The position numbers were made by a program, and so were the translations under genes. From assembly GCF_004403395.1 (NCBI RefSeq), contig NZ_SOGN01000026.1:95829-159828 (forward strand): DNA of 64,000 bases, given 5' to 3'. Source of the stretch: Cryobacterium cheniae (GTDB lineage: Bacteria; Actinomycetota; Actinomycetes; Actinomycetales; Microbacteriaceae). Positions within the stretch are counted from its first letter, which is position 1, and every line of letters begins with the position of its first letter. This document shows, piece after piece, positions 48,833 to 57,755 of the stretch. The notes beneath the pieces are model-generated. The model was given only the letters and a program-made list of their open reading frames with translations, did not search any database and was not told the DNA's origin.

Positions 48833-49849
48833 ATGCAGCCCATTGTGATCGGTCACCGCGGGGCGAGCGGGTACCGGCCAGAGCACACCCGTTCCGCCTA
48901 CGAACTGGCCGTTGCCCTCGGGGCGGACGCGGTCGAACCCGACATCGTCGCCACCCGCGACGGTGTGCTGGTGGTGCGCCACGAGAACGAGATCGGGTCG
49001 ACGACGGATGTCGCGGCGCACCCCGAGTTCGCCGCCCGCCGGGCGACCAAGGTGATCGACGGCATCCGGCTCACCGGCTGGTTCACCGAGGACTTCACGT
49101 GGGCCGAACTGCGCACCCTGCGCGCCCGGGAACGGCTGCCCGAGGTGCGCAAGACCAGCGCCACCTTCGACGACCGGTTTCCGCTGCTGCGCCTGCGGGA
49201 CGTGTTCAAACTGATGGACCGGCTCTCCGGCCGGGTGCGCCGGCCCATCGGCGTCGTCGCCGAGCTCAAGCACGCCACCTACTTCCAGTCGATCGGGCTG
49301 CCGCTGGACGAGCTGTTCGCCGCCGAGGTGAACGACGCCGGCTGGAACGCCGGTGACGGCCGCCTCACCATCGAGAGCTTCGAGCGCAGCCTGCTCGACA
49401 AGGTCTACGCGCGCGGCATCTACGGCAAGCGCATCTTCCTGCTCGAGGCGCGCGGGAAACCCTACGACGAGGTCGCGCTCCTCGGGCCGAAAGCGCCCCA
49501 CTACGCCGACTACCTCTCCGACACCGGGCTCTACGGGCTCAGCGGCAAGGTCGACGGGATCAGCGTGCCCAAATCGCTGATCCTGGCCACGGATGCCGAC
49601 GGTCACGTGTCCGGCGCCTCCGACCTGGTCGACGCCGCCCACGCCGCGGACCTGGAGATCTACTGCTGGACGCTGCGGCCGGAGAACCGGTACCTCGCAA
49701 AAACGTTCCGCCGGGGACGGCTGCGAGCCGACTTCGGCAACTGGCAGGCCGAGTTCCGCACCATCCTGGGCACCGGGATCGACGGGGTCTTCGCCGACCA
49801 CCCCGACCTGGCGGTGCTCGTGCGGGACGAACTGGCCGCGGAGGACTGA
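48833..49849 (+). CDS. Glycerophosphodiester phosphodiesterase
   Basis: A 338-residue GDPD of the GlpQ type that releases glycerol 3-phosphate from phospholipid head groups. The catalytic motif is IGHRGASGYRPEHT, the metal ligands lie in VEPDIVATRDGVLVVRHE, and the FADHPD end matches the family. There is no signal peptide, so it is probably cytoplasmic. It may feed GlpD. Confidence 0.92.
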   Translation: MQPIVIGHRGASGYRPEHTRSAYELAVALGADAVEPDIVATRDGVLVVRHENEIGSTTDVAAHPEFAARRATKVIDGIRLTGWFTEDFTWAELRTLRARERLPEVRKTSATFDDRFPLLRLRDVFKLMDRLSGRVRRPIGVVAELKHATYFQSIGLPLDELFAAEVNDAGWNAGDGRLTIESFERSLLDKVYARGIYGKRIFLLEARGKPYDEVALLGPKAPHYADYLSDTGLYGLSGKVDGISVPKSLILATDADGHVSGASDLVDAAHAADLEIYCWTLRPENRYLAKTFRRGRLRADFGNWQAEFRTILGTGIDGVFADHPDLAVLVRDELAAED

Positions 49850-49927
49850 CCCGGGCGCTGCGCCGGACCGGGGCGGTGCCCCCGGGCCGGGGCTCTGTCA
49901 GACGCAGCACCTAGAATTGGGAGCGAT

Positions 49928-52384
49928 ATGACGACCCTCTTCGACCCGGATCACCCGCCCGCCCGCCAGGTCCCGTCCGCGGTGCCCATCATCCTGGACG
50001 GAGCGGCACCCCAGGGCCACGAGAGCCCGCTGCTCGAAGGGCTCAACCCGCAGCAACGCGAGGCCGTGCTGTACCGCGGCCCGGCGCTGCTGATCATCGC
50101 CGGCGCCGGCTCCGGCAAGACCAGCGTGCTCACCCGTCGCATCGCCAGCCTGCTGGAGAGCCGTGAGGCCTGGCCGAGCCAGATCCTCGCCATCACCTTC
50201 ACCAACAAGGCCGCGGCGGAGATGCGCGAGCGGGTGCGGGCGATCCTCGGCCAGGGGGCCGACGGCATGTGGATCTCAACCTTCCACTCCTCCTGCGTGC
50301 GCATCCTGCGCCGCGAAGCCGAAAGCGCGGGCCTTTCCGCCACGTTCAGCATCTACGACTCGGCCGACACCAAGGTCACGCTCAAGCGCATCATCAAGGC
50401 CCTCGACGCCGACACGCTCGGCTTCACGCCCGGCAACGCGTCCGCGAAGATCTCCAAGCTCAAGAACGAGCTCGCGGATGCCGACTCGTACGCCCGCAAC
50501 GCGAACATGAGCGACCCGCAGGAGGTCATGTTCGTCGAGATCTTCCGGCAGTACACCCACCGGCTGCGCGCGGCCAACGCCCTCGACTTCGACGACCTGA
50601 TCGGCGAGACGGTCTACCTGTTCCGCGCGTTCCCGAAGGTCGCGGCCCTCTATCGGCGCCGGTTCCGCCACATCCTGGTCGACGAATACCAGGACACCAA
50701 CCACGCGCAGTACTCGCTGGTGCGCGAGCTGACCCGTCCCGTCGAGCCCGACCTGGCCGAGGAGATGGAGGCGACCGGTGTGCACGTGCGCAACCTGCGC
50801 GACGAAACCGGCGGCATCCCGGGCGCCTCACTCACCGTGGTCGGCGACTCCGACCAGTCGATCTACGCCTTCCGCGGCGCGGACACCCGCAACATCAGCG
50901 AGTTCGAGCGCGACTTCCCGGGCACCAAGGTGATCCTGCTCGAGCAGAACTACCGCTCGACCCAGAACATCCTCTCGGCCGCCAACGCCGTGATCGGCCA
51001 CAACTTCGACCGCAAAGACAAGAAACTGTGGAGCGCGGGCGGCGACGGCGAGAAGATCGTCGGCTACACCGCGTACTCCGGCCACGACGAGGCCCAGTTC
51101 GTCTCCGACGAGATCGAGGTGCTGCACCGGGCCGGCATGGCCTACCGCGACATGGCCGTGTTCTACCGGACCAACGCGCAGACCCGCGCGCTGGAAGAAA
51201 TTCTGGTGCGCTCCGCGGTGCCCTACCGGGTCGTCGGCGGCACCAAATTCTACGAGCGGGCCGAGATCAAGGATGCGCTGGCGTACCTGATCGCCGTGGC
51301 GAACCCGAACGACGAACTGGCCCTGCGCCGCATCCTGAACACCCCCAAGCGCGGGATCGGCCCGGCCACCGAGACGGCGTTGGCGAGCTTCGCGGAGGCG
51401 AACCAGATCAGCTTCCGGCAGGCGATGCGCGACTCCGCGTCGCTCGGGCTGGGCCCGAAGGTGACCGGGGCCATCCTGAAGCTCGCGACCCTGCTCGACG
51501 AGGCGGCGCTGAAGCTCGACCCGGAGAACCCGGCCGGCACGGCCAACGTGTCCGAGCTGCTCACCTTCCTGCTCGACGGCAGCGGACTGCTCAGCCTGCT
51601 GCGAAACAGCCGCGACCCGCAAGACGAGGCGCGCGCCGAGAACATCGAGGAACTCGTCGCCCAGACCAAGGACTTCAACAAGGAGAACCCCGATTCGGGG
51701 CTGGTCGACTTCCTCACCCAGGTGTCCCTGGTCGCCGCCGCCGACGACCTCGACGACGCCTCCGGAACGGTGTCGTTGATGACCCTGCACACGGCCAAGG
51801 GACTCGAATACGAGGCCGTGTTCCTGACCGGTGTCGAGGAGGGCCTGCTGCCGCACCAGATGTCGGCCAACGAGCCCGGCGGGCCCGCCGAGGAGCGCCG
51901 CCTGTTCTACGTGGGCATCACCCGCGCCCGCCAGAGGCTCTACCTCTCCCTGGCCATGACCCGGGCCCAGTTCGGCGACATCAACGTGGCCATGCCCAGC
52001 CGCTACCTGCAGGAGATCCCCGTAGACCTGATCGACTGGAAGCAGTCCCCTGGCATGGCGAACTCCCGCGGCGGCACCCAGCCCCGGGCGCTGAACGCCC
52101 GGCGTGACGGCTTCGGCGGCGGGTTCGCGGGGCGCGGCGAACCGCAGGCGCTGCCGCCTGCACCGAAGAAGAAGACCGAATGGGCCAGCCGGGTGCCGAG
52201 CCAGGTCCGCGACAACGGCGACCTCACCCTTGCGTCGGGCGATCGCATCCGTCACGTCGATTTCGGCGACGGCCGCGTCAACCAGGTCACCGGTGACGGC
52301 ACCAAGCGCATCGCGCACGTTCAGTTCGACACGGCGGGCGCGAAGAAACTCCTGATCAAGATCGCGCCGATCGAGAAGATCTAG
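49928..52384 (+). CDS. pcrA: ATP-dependent DNA helicase PcrA/UvrD
   Basis: An 818-residue superfamily 1A helicase acting in repair and replication restart. Walker A is GAGSGKTSVLTRR, motif Ia TFTNKAAAEMRERV, Walker B LVDEYQDTN, motif III GDSDQSIYAFRGAD and motif V VSLMTLHTAKGLEYEAV. The last 70 residues form a Tudor-like end (RIRHVDFGDGRVNQVTG) as in actinobacterial UvrD1/PcrA. A TAGAAT box at 49912 and GGGAG lie just before the ATG. Confidence 0.96.
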   Translation: MTTLFDPDHPPARQVPSAVPIILDGAAPQGHESPLLEGLNPQQREAVLYRGPALLIIAGAGSGKTSVLTRRIASLLESREAWPSQILAITFTNKAAAEMRERVRAILGQGADGMWISTFHSSCVRILRREAESAGLSATFSIYDSADTKVTLKRIIKALDADTLGFTPGNASAKISKLKNELADADSYARNANMSDPQEVMFVEIFRQYTHRLRAANALDFDDLIGETVYLFRAFPKVAALYRRRFRHILVDEYQDTNHAQYSLVRELTRPVEPDLAEEMEATGVHVRNLRDETGGIPGASLTVVGDSDQSIYAFRGADTRNISEFERDFPGTKVILLEQNYRSTQNILSAANAVIGHNFDRKDKKLWSAGGDGEKIVGYTAYSGHDEAQFVSDEIEVLHRAGMAYRDMAVFYRTNAQTRALEEILVRSAVPYRVVGGTKFYERAEIKDALAYLIAVANPNDELALRRILNTPKRGIGPATETALASFAEANQISFRQAMRDSASLGLGPKVTGAILKLATLLDEAALKLDPENPAGTANVSELLTFLLDGSGLLSLLRNSRDPQDEARAENIEELVAQTKDFNKENPDSGLVDFLTQVSLVAAADDLDDASGTVSLMTLHTAKGLEYEAVFLTGVEEGLLPHQMSANEPGGPAEERRLFYVGITRARQRLYLSLAMTRAQFGDINVAMPSRYLQEIPVDLIDWKQSPGMANSRGGTQPRALNARRDGFGGGFAGRGEPQALPPAPKKKTEWASRVPSQVRDNGDLTLASGDRIRHVDFGDGRVNQVTGDGTKRIAHVQFDTAGAKKLLIKIAPIEKI

Positions 52385-53454
52385 TGGCGGGCCCGGCAAG
52401 CCGGCCGGAGACCCTGTTCGAACGCGTGAAATCGCTGCGCACCCTCGACCTCGAGGTGGCGTCCCGGGCCAGCCTCGCCGTCGTCGTGCCGCTCTCGGTG
52501 CTGGTTCTGGCCGGCCGGATCGACTGGGCGGCCTACGCGTCGTTCGGGGCGATGACGTCGCTCTACGGCCGGAGCGAGCCGTACCGGCTGCGCGCGCGCA
52601 CGGTCAGCGTCGCCGCGGCCTGCCTGGTGGTCAGCGTGGCCGCCGGGCTCGCGATGAGTGTGACCGGGGCGGCCCTGCCGGCGCTGGTGCTCGGGCTGAT
52701 GCTGGTGATCACGGCGGGCATCCTGGTGGCGTCGACGTACGGCCTGTTCCCCGGCACGCCGATCTTCTTCGTCTTCGCCTACCTGGTCTGCGCCCAGGTG
52801 CCCGCGCCGGAGGACGAGGTGCTGCCACGCCTGCTGGTCGCCGTGGCCAGTGCCGCGCTGGCCTGGCTGCTGACCATGTCGGGGTGGGCGGCCCGGCGCC
52901 TGGCCGGGGACCGCTCAGGCGACCTGTTCAAGGAGCTGCCCCGCACGCCGCTGCTATGCCCGGCCGCCTACCGGGACGCCCAGGTGTGGCTCACCATCCT
53001 GCAGAACCTGGTCGGCGTGCTGCTGGCCGGCGGGCTCGCCCTCGCCTGGGGAATCGGGCACCCCTACTGGGCCGTGGTGAGCGTGGTCGCGGTGCTTCCG
53101 CCGCCGCGCGCCGCGCACTCCCTCTCCCGGGCCGGGCACCGCATCGTCGGAACGGTGCTCGGGGTGGTGGTGACGGGCCTGGTGTTGCTGCCCGGGCCAT
53201 CCGTCTGGGCGCTGATCGTTGTGATCGCGGTCGGGCAGTTCGGCGCGGAAATCCTGATCGGCAAGCACTACGGGGCCGCACTGCTGTTCGTCACCCCGCT
53301 GGCCCTGACGGTGGCCTACCTGGCCAGCCCCGTCGCCGTGCCGACGCTGCTGGTCGACCGGGTGGTGGAGACGGCGCTCGGCGGCGTGGTCGCGGTGCTG
53401 ATCGTGCTCGCGGCGCGGGGCGCGGCCCGGCGGCGTTCGCGCCGGCCCGACTGA
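52384..53454 (+). CDS. FUSC-family membrane protein
   Basis: A 356-residue protein with about ten hydrophobic segments in two halves, each ending in a soluble arm, the layout of FUSC/aromatic acid exporter proteins. AYASFGAMTSLYGR and HPYWAVVSVVAVLPPPRA are typical. GTG 52384 overlaps the pcrA stop by one base. The substrate is unknown. Confidence 0.8.
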   Translation: MAGPASRPETLFERVKSLRTLDLEVASRASLAVVVPLSVLVLAGRIDWAAYASFGAMTSLYGRSEPYRLRARTVSVAAACLVVSVAAGLAMSVTGAALPALVLGLMLVITAGILVASTYGLFPGTPIFFVFAYLVCAQVPAPEDEVLPRLLVAVASAALAWLLTMSGWAARRLAGDRSGDLFKELPRTPLLCPAAYRDAQVWLTILQNLVGVLLAGGLALAWGIGHPYWAVVSVVAVLPPPRAAHSLSRAGHRIVGTVLGVVVTGLVLLPGPSVWALIVVIAVGQFGAEILIGKHYGAALLFVTPLALTVAYLASPVAVPTLLVDRVVETALGGVVAVLIVLAARGAARRRSRRPD

Positions 53455-53611
53455 CCGCTTCCGTTCCGCCCGTCGCGCCGGCGCGGAGCGGTGGGCGCTG
53501 CGCCCGGTCGCAACCTTGTCGCTTGCCTTGTCGCCGGCGGCCGGGGAGCGTAGCGTTGCCGCCGCGGGGATGCCCAGCGGGGGCGGCTCCCATCGAACTG
53601 GAGGTGTCATC

Positions 53612-53845
53612 ATGGCGAGCGACCCGGACGGACTCTGGCCGCGGCGAGCGGATGCCGCGAGTGACGGACTCGACGAAAACCGCGCGATCGATGACATCGA
53701 ACTGACCCTCGCGGAGGATTCGCCGATCATCGAGGAAGAAGACCCGGAGTGGATGGCCGACGCCGACCAGCGTGCGGTCGAACAGGGCGACGAGGACGAC
53801 GACCGCGAAGCCGAGGAGCCCGTCGAGCCCGAGCCTCGGGAGTAA
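53612..53845 (+). CDS. Small acidic hypothetical protein
   Basis: A 77-residue protein, strongly acidic: the stretch from IDDIELTLAEDSPIIEEEDP to the end is over a third Asp/Glu. A strong GGAGG lies seven bases before the ATG, which supports real translation. A -10-like TAGCGT lies near 53550. I recognise no family; it may be an intrinsically disordered binding protein. Confidence 0.6.
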   Translation: MASDPDGLWPRRADAASDGLDENRAIDDIELTLAEDSPIIEEEDPEWMADADQRAVEQGDEDDDREAEEPVEPEPRE

Positions 53846-53891
53846 CCGAAGCGGTTCATCACGGGCGGAGCACCGTGCCCGGCGTTGAACC

Positions 53892-53968
53892 AATTCGACG
53901 GAGATTCTCGCGAAAATCAGCTATTTCGGCGTGTACAGGGCTGCGTTAGGCAAAATCTCCGTCGAATT
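53892..53968. repeat. Dispersed inverted-repeat element, copy A
   Basis: The 15-bp perfect arms AATTCGACGGAGATT (53892-53906) and AATCTCCGTCGAATT (53954-53968) flank a 47-base core. A related element at 57617-57699 shares the arms but not the core. It lies between the acidic-protein gene and DUF3054. Confidence 0.8.
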
Positions 53969-54036
53969 CGTTCGGGACGGAGGCGCTTGCGAACCCCGGA
54001 CACGACAGGCGCATGCCGGTGCCGGTGCCGGCGTGG

Positions 54037-54429
54037 CTACACGAGAGCGCGGGTGCGCGCCTTCCGGCGGCGGAGGAGCACGGCGAGGCCGCGCCAGCCG
54101 AGCAGGAACACCCCGAGCACGATGGTCGTGACGACGACGAAGCTGAACTCCGTGCCCTGCCCGCTCACGGTGCGAAGCAGCATCCCGACGCCGACCGCGA
54201 AGAGCCAGATGCCGGTGCCCGTCCAAATGATTTTCTGCGGGCTGCGCCAGGCGCGCATGACGAGCCAGCCCACGAGGAGGCCGCCGAGGAACGGCAACCC
54301 GGTGACCAGGGTACCGAGGAGACCCTCGCCGTGGCTGGCCCGGCCGATCAGCACGAACAGCAGTACCAGGGCGATGTCGAGCCCCGCCGCGAGGAGGAGG
54401 CCGGACCGCGTGCTCTGCTGGATTGCCAT
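54037..54429 (-). CDS. DUF3054 membrane protein
   Basis: A 130-residue protein with four hydrophobic segments starting SGLLLAAGLDIALVLLFVLI and a GLPFLGGLLVGWLVMRAWRS segment typical of DUF3054. The Arg-rich C-terminus is cytoplasmic. The function is unknown. On the minus strand TAGGCT (54441-54436) lies six bases before the ATG, so it looks leaderless. Confidence 0.85.
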   Translation of the reverse strand: MAIQQSTRSGLLLAAGLDIALVLLFVLIGRASHGEGLLGTLVTGLPFLGGLLVGWLVMRAWRSPQKIIWTGTGIWLFAVGVGMLLRTVSGQGTEFSFVVVTTIVLGVFLLGWRGLAVLLRRRKARTRALV

Positions 54430-54441
54430 GATTCCAGCCTA
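54430..54441 (-). promoter_or_regulatory. -10 box of an apparently leaderless DUF3054 transcript
   Basis: TAGGCT on the minus strand, six bases before ATG 54429, with no Shine-Dalgarno. Confidence 0.5.
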
Positions 54442-54487
54442 CGTGCCGCCGGCCTGGACGGCGGCCCGGAGGGTCAGACCGCGGTGG

Positions 54488-55198
54488 TCAGACCGCGGTG
54501 CCGATCAGGGAGCCGATCGCCCAGGTGACACCGAGCGCGAGCAGGCCACCGATCAGCACCCGGGCGATCGCGCGGTTCTTCGGGCTGCCGCCGAGGTAGG
54601 AGCTCAGCCAGCCGGTGATGACCAGGGCGATCGCGACGGCGAGGAAGGTGGCCGGCAGGCGCCACTCCGGCGGCGGCAGCAGGACCGCCAGCAGCGGCAG
54701 GATCGCACCGACGGTGAAGGCGATGGCGGAGGCGTAGGCGGCGTGCCACGGGTTCGACAGCTCGTCGGCACCGATGTGCAGTTCCACCTCGAGGTGCGCG
54801 CCGAGGGCGTCGTGCGCGGTCAGTTCGATCGCCACCTGCTTCGCCGTCCGGGCGGTGAGCCCCTTCGCCTGGTACAGGCCGGCCAGTTCGGCGAGCTCCT
54901 GCTCGGGCATGTTCTCGAGTTCCCAGGTTTCCTTGGCGATCAGGGCCCGCTCCGTGTCGCGCTGGCTGCTCACCGACACGTACTCGCCCAGGGCCATCGA
55001 GATCGCGCCGGCGAGCAGGGCGGCGACGCCCGCGATCAGGATCGCCGAGGCATCCGTGGTCGCCGCCGCGACGCCGACCACCAGGGCCGCCACCGACACG
55101 ATGCCGTCGTTGGCTCCGAGCACGCCGGCCCGCAGCCAGTTGAGTCGTGAGGCGTGGTCGGCGGAGTGGGGATCGACGCCGTGCTCCGGTTCAGTCAT
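54488..55198 (-). CDS. VIT1/CCC1-family metal transporter
   Basis: A 236-residue membrane protein of the VIT1/CCC1 family, which moves iron or manganese. RAGVLGANDGIVSVAALVVG is the family signature near residue 20, then GAISMALGEYVSVSSQRDTE, a soluble helical metal-binding region with several Glu residues, and three C-terminal membrane segments. ATG 55198 is chosen; ATG 55210 would add four residues. The start codon lies in a 16-bp palindrome. Confidence 0.88.
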   Translation of the reverse strand: MTEPEHGVDPHSADHASRLNWLRAGVLGANDGIVSVAALVVGVAAATTDASAILIAGVAALLAGAISMALGEYVSVSSQRDTERALIAKETWELENMPEQELAELAGLYQAKGLTARTAKQVAIELTAHDALGAHLEVELHIGADELSNPWHAAYASAIAFTVGAILPLLAVLLPPPEWRLPATFLAVAIALVITGWLSSYLGGSPKNRAIARVLIGGLLALGVTWAIGSLIGTAV

Positions 55199-55205
55199 GA
55201 CTGAA
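55190..55205. promoter_or_regulatory. 16-bp palindrome over the VIT1-family start codon
   Basis: TTCAGTCATGACTGAA is perfectly self-complementary and centred on the start codon. It may be an operator for a dimeric regulator, or a chance product of the coding sequence. Confidence 0.35.
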
Positions 55206-55284
55206 TCCAAGCAGGCGGATGCGTGCCGCGCCAGCCGGACTCGCTGGTTTCACGGCGGCGACCGCTCCCGGCGGCATCCGGCGG

Positions 55285-55336
55285 TTCGTGAGGCCGGCGG
55301 GGACCGATAGAGTTTCAAATGGTACGTATGTCTTGA
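55285..55336 (+). promoter_or_regulatory. sucCD promoter and possible leaderless mini-ORF
   Basis: TTCGTG (55285-55290) and TAGAGT (55308-55313) are 17 bases apart. The expected start site coincides with ATG 55319, which opens a five-codon frame (MVRMS) ending at 55336. sucC starts 86 bases later, so the peptide could act as a leader. Confidence 0.45.
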
Positions 55337-55421
55337 TGTCGAGCTATCTGCGGCGCGGGCATCCGTGCCCTTGCCCCTCAAGACCTTGCAGGAACGCTAC
55401 GACGCGGATTGGAAGAGCAGC

Positions 55422-56591
55422 GTGGATCTTTACGAATATCAGGCACGAGACCTGTTTGAACAGTATGGAGTCCCGGTTCTTCCGGGCATCATCGCGGACA
55501 CTCCGGAGGAGGTGCGTGCGGCCGCCGAGAAACTCGGTGGCGTGGTAGTCGTCAAGGCCCAGGTCAAGGTCGGCGGACGCGGCAAGGCCGGCGGCGTGAA
55601 GGTGGCGAAGACCCCGGACGACGCCGAAGCCGCCGGGCGCGCCATCCTCGGACTCGACATCAAGGGCCACACCGTCAACCGGGTCATGGTTGCCGGCGGC
55701 GCCCGCATCGCTCAGGAGTTCTACTTCTCCGTGCTGCTGGACCGCACCAACCGCTCCTACCTCTCGCTCGCGAGCTACGAGGGCGGCGTGGAAATCGAAG
55801 TCCTCGCCGTCGAGAAGCCCGAAGCGCTTGCCTACACGGCCATCGACCCGATGACCGGGATCGACCTGGCCCTGGCCCGTCAGATCGCGGTCGACGCGAA
55901 GTTCCCGGCCGACCTGGTCGACAAGGTCGCGCCCGTCTTCGTGCAGCTCTACAACGTGTTCACGAGTGAAGACGCGACCCTGGTCGAGGTCAACCCGCTC
56001 GTGCTCACCGAAGAGGGCGACGTCATCGCCCTCGACGGCAAGGTCACGATCGACGAGAACGCCGGCTTCCGTCACCCGAAGCACGCCCTCCTCGAGGACG
56101 CCGCAGCGGCCGACCCGCTCGAGGCGAAGGCCAAGCAGAACGACCTCAACTACGTCAAGCTCGACGGCGAAGTGGGCATCATCGGCAACGGCGCCGGACT
56201 CGTCATGAGCACCCTGGACGTCGTCGCCTACGCCGGCGAAAACCACGGCGGCGTCAAGCCGGCCAACTTCCTCGACATCGGGGGCGGAGCATCCGCCGAG
56301 GTCATGGCCGCCGGCCTCGACGTCATCCTCGGCGACCCGCAGGTCAAGGCCGTGTTCGTCAACGTCTTCGGCGGCATCACCGCCTGCGACGCCGTCGCCA
56401 AGGGCATCGTGGGTGCGCTCGCCGAACTCGGCAGCGCCGCCAACAAGCCGCTCGTTGTGCGCCTCGACGGCAACAACGTCGAGGAAGGCCGTCGCATCCT
56501 CGCCGAGGCCAACCACCCGCTCGTCACACTGGCCGCCACCATGGACGAGGGCGCCGACAAGGCCGCCGAACTCGCCCACGCCGCGAAGTAA
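55422..56591 (+). CDS. sucC: Succinyl-CoA synthetase (ADP-forming), beta subunit
   Basis: SucC is the nucleotide-binding subunit of the TCA enzyme that converts succinyl-CoA to succinate with ATP formation. The 389-residue protein has the ATP-grasp fold with [28 protein letters not shown] and the C-terminal [19 protein letters not shown] 55422 gives the standard [16 protein letters not shown] start and follows GGAAGAG. Confidence 0.96.
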   Translation: MDLYEYQARDLFEQYGVPVLPGIIADTPEEVRAAAEKLGGVVVVKAQVKVGGRGKAGGVKVAKTPDDAEAAGRAILGLDIKGHTVNRVMVAGGARIAQEFYFSVLLDRTNRSYLSLASYEGGVEIEVLAVEKPEALAYTAIDPMTGIDLALARQIAVDAKFPADLVDKVAPVFVQLYNVFTSEDATLVEVNPLVLTEEGDVIALDGKVTIDENAGFRHPKHALLEDAAAADPLEAKAKQNDLNYVKLDGEVGIIGNGAGLVMSTLDVVAYAGENHGGVKPANFLDIGGGASAEVMAAGLDVILGDPQVKAVFVNVFGGITACDAVAKGIVGALAELGSAANKPLVVRLDGNNVEEGRRILAEANHPLVTLAATMDEGADKAAELAHAAK

Positions 56592-56604
56592 GGGATTTTC
56601 GAAC

Positions 56605-57492
56605 ATGTCAATCTTCCTCAACAAGGACTCCAAGGTCATCGTGCAGGGCATCACCGGAGGTGAGGGCACCAAGCACACCGCCCTCATGCTCGCGGCCGGC
56701 ACCCAGGTCGTCGGCGGCGTGAACGCCCGCAAGGCCGGCACCACCGTGCTGCACGGCCACGTGGAACTGCCCGTCTTCGGCACGGTCGCCGAAGCCATCG
56801 AAAAGACCGGCGCGGATGTCTCGATCGCCTTCGTGCCGCCGGCCTTCACCAAGGTGGCCGTCATCGAAGCCATCGACGCCGGCATCCCGCTGCTCGTCAT
56901 CATCACCGAGGGCGTGCCGGTGCAGGACTCGGCCGAGTTCTGGGCCTACAACAAGGCCAAGGGCAACAAGACCCGCATCATCGGGCCGAACTGCCCCGGC
57001 ATCATCACCCCCGGTGAGGCGCTCGTGGGCATCACGCCGGCGACCATCACCGGCAAGGGCCCGGTCGGCCTCGTCTCCAAGTCGGGCACCCTGACCTACC
57101 AGATGATGTACGAACTGCGGGACCTCGGATTCTCCACCGCCATCGGCATCGGCGGCGACCCCATCATCGGCACCACGCACATCGACGCGCTCGAGGCGTT
57201 CGAGGCTGACCCCGAGACGCTCGCCATCGTCATGATCGGCGAGATCGGCGGCGACGCCGAGGAGAAAGCGGCCGAGTACATCAAGGCGCACGTGACCAAG
57301 CCTGTCATCGGCTACGTCGCCGGCTTCACCGCCCCCGAGGGCAAGACCATGGGCCACGCCGGCGCCATCGTCTCCAACGGGGCCGGAACCGCCCAGGGCA
57401 AGAAGGAGGCCCTCGAGGCCGCCGGGGTCAAGGTCGGCAAGACGCCGAGCGAGACCGCCACCCTGCTGCGTGAGGTTCTCGCGGCGCTGTAA
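56605..57492 (+). CDS. sucD: Succinyl-CoA synthetase, alpha subunit
   Basis: SucD carries the phosphohistidine and the CoA site. The 295-residue protein has the CoA-binding [35 protein letters not shown] and the active-site His in [10 protein letters not shown]. It follows sucC by 13 bases and is followed by a strong terminator. Confidence 0.97.
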   Translation: MSIFLNKDSKVIVQGITGGEGTKHTALMLAAGTQVVGGVNARKAGTTVLHGHVELPVFGTVAEAIEKTGADVSIAFVPPAFTKVAVIEAIDAGIPLLVIITEGVPVQDSAEFWAYNKAKGNKTRIIGPNCPGIITPGEALVGITPATITGKGPVGLVSKSGTLTYQMMYELRDLGFSTAIGIGGDPIIGTTHIDALEAFEADPETLAIVMIGEIGGDAEEKAAEYIKAHVTKPVIGYVAGFTAPEGKTMGHAGAIVSNGAGTAQGKKEALEAAGVKVGKTPSETATLLREVLAAL

Positions 57493-57528
57493 CCGGCACC
57501 GTCGCACCCCCGCACCACCAGTTCCGAA

Positions 57529-57561
57529 CGAAAGGGCCCGCCTCGCCAGGGGGCCCTTTCG
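57529..57561 (+). terminator. Intrinsic terminator after sucD
   Basis: CGAAAGGGCCC (57529-57539) pairs perfectly with GGGCCCTTTCG (57551-57561) around an 11-base loop. It ends the sucCD unit. Confidence 0.75.
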
Positions 57562-57616
57562 CGTTGTCGGCGGTCGGCATCCGTGCCCGTGCCCGTGCTT
57601 GTGCCCGGCTGCCCGA

Positions 57617-57699
57617 ACGAAATCGACGGAGATTCTGCCGGAATCGGTCCGACCCGCCGTCCAGACGGCCACAGGGAGCAGAATCGCCGTCGAATTCGT
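57617..57699. repeat. Dispersed inverted-repeat element, copy B
   Basis: The 22-base arms at 57617-57638 and 57678-57699 are complementary with two mismatches and contain the TCGACGGAGATTCT/CCGTCGAATTCG ends of copy A. The 39-base core differs. It lies between the sucD terminator and perM. Confidence 0.8.
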
Positions 57700-57741
57700 C
57701 AGGGCGCGGCGGGGGCAGGGAGACCGGGGCGCGGGAAACGG

Positions 57742-57755
57742 TAAGCTCCGATCGG
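57742..57755 (+). promoter_or_regulatory. -10 box near the perM start
   Basis: TAAGCT (57742-57747) lies eight bases before ATG 57756, giving at most a one- to two-base leader. Confidence 0.4.
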
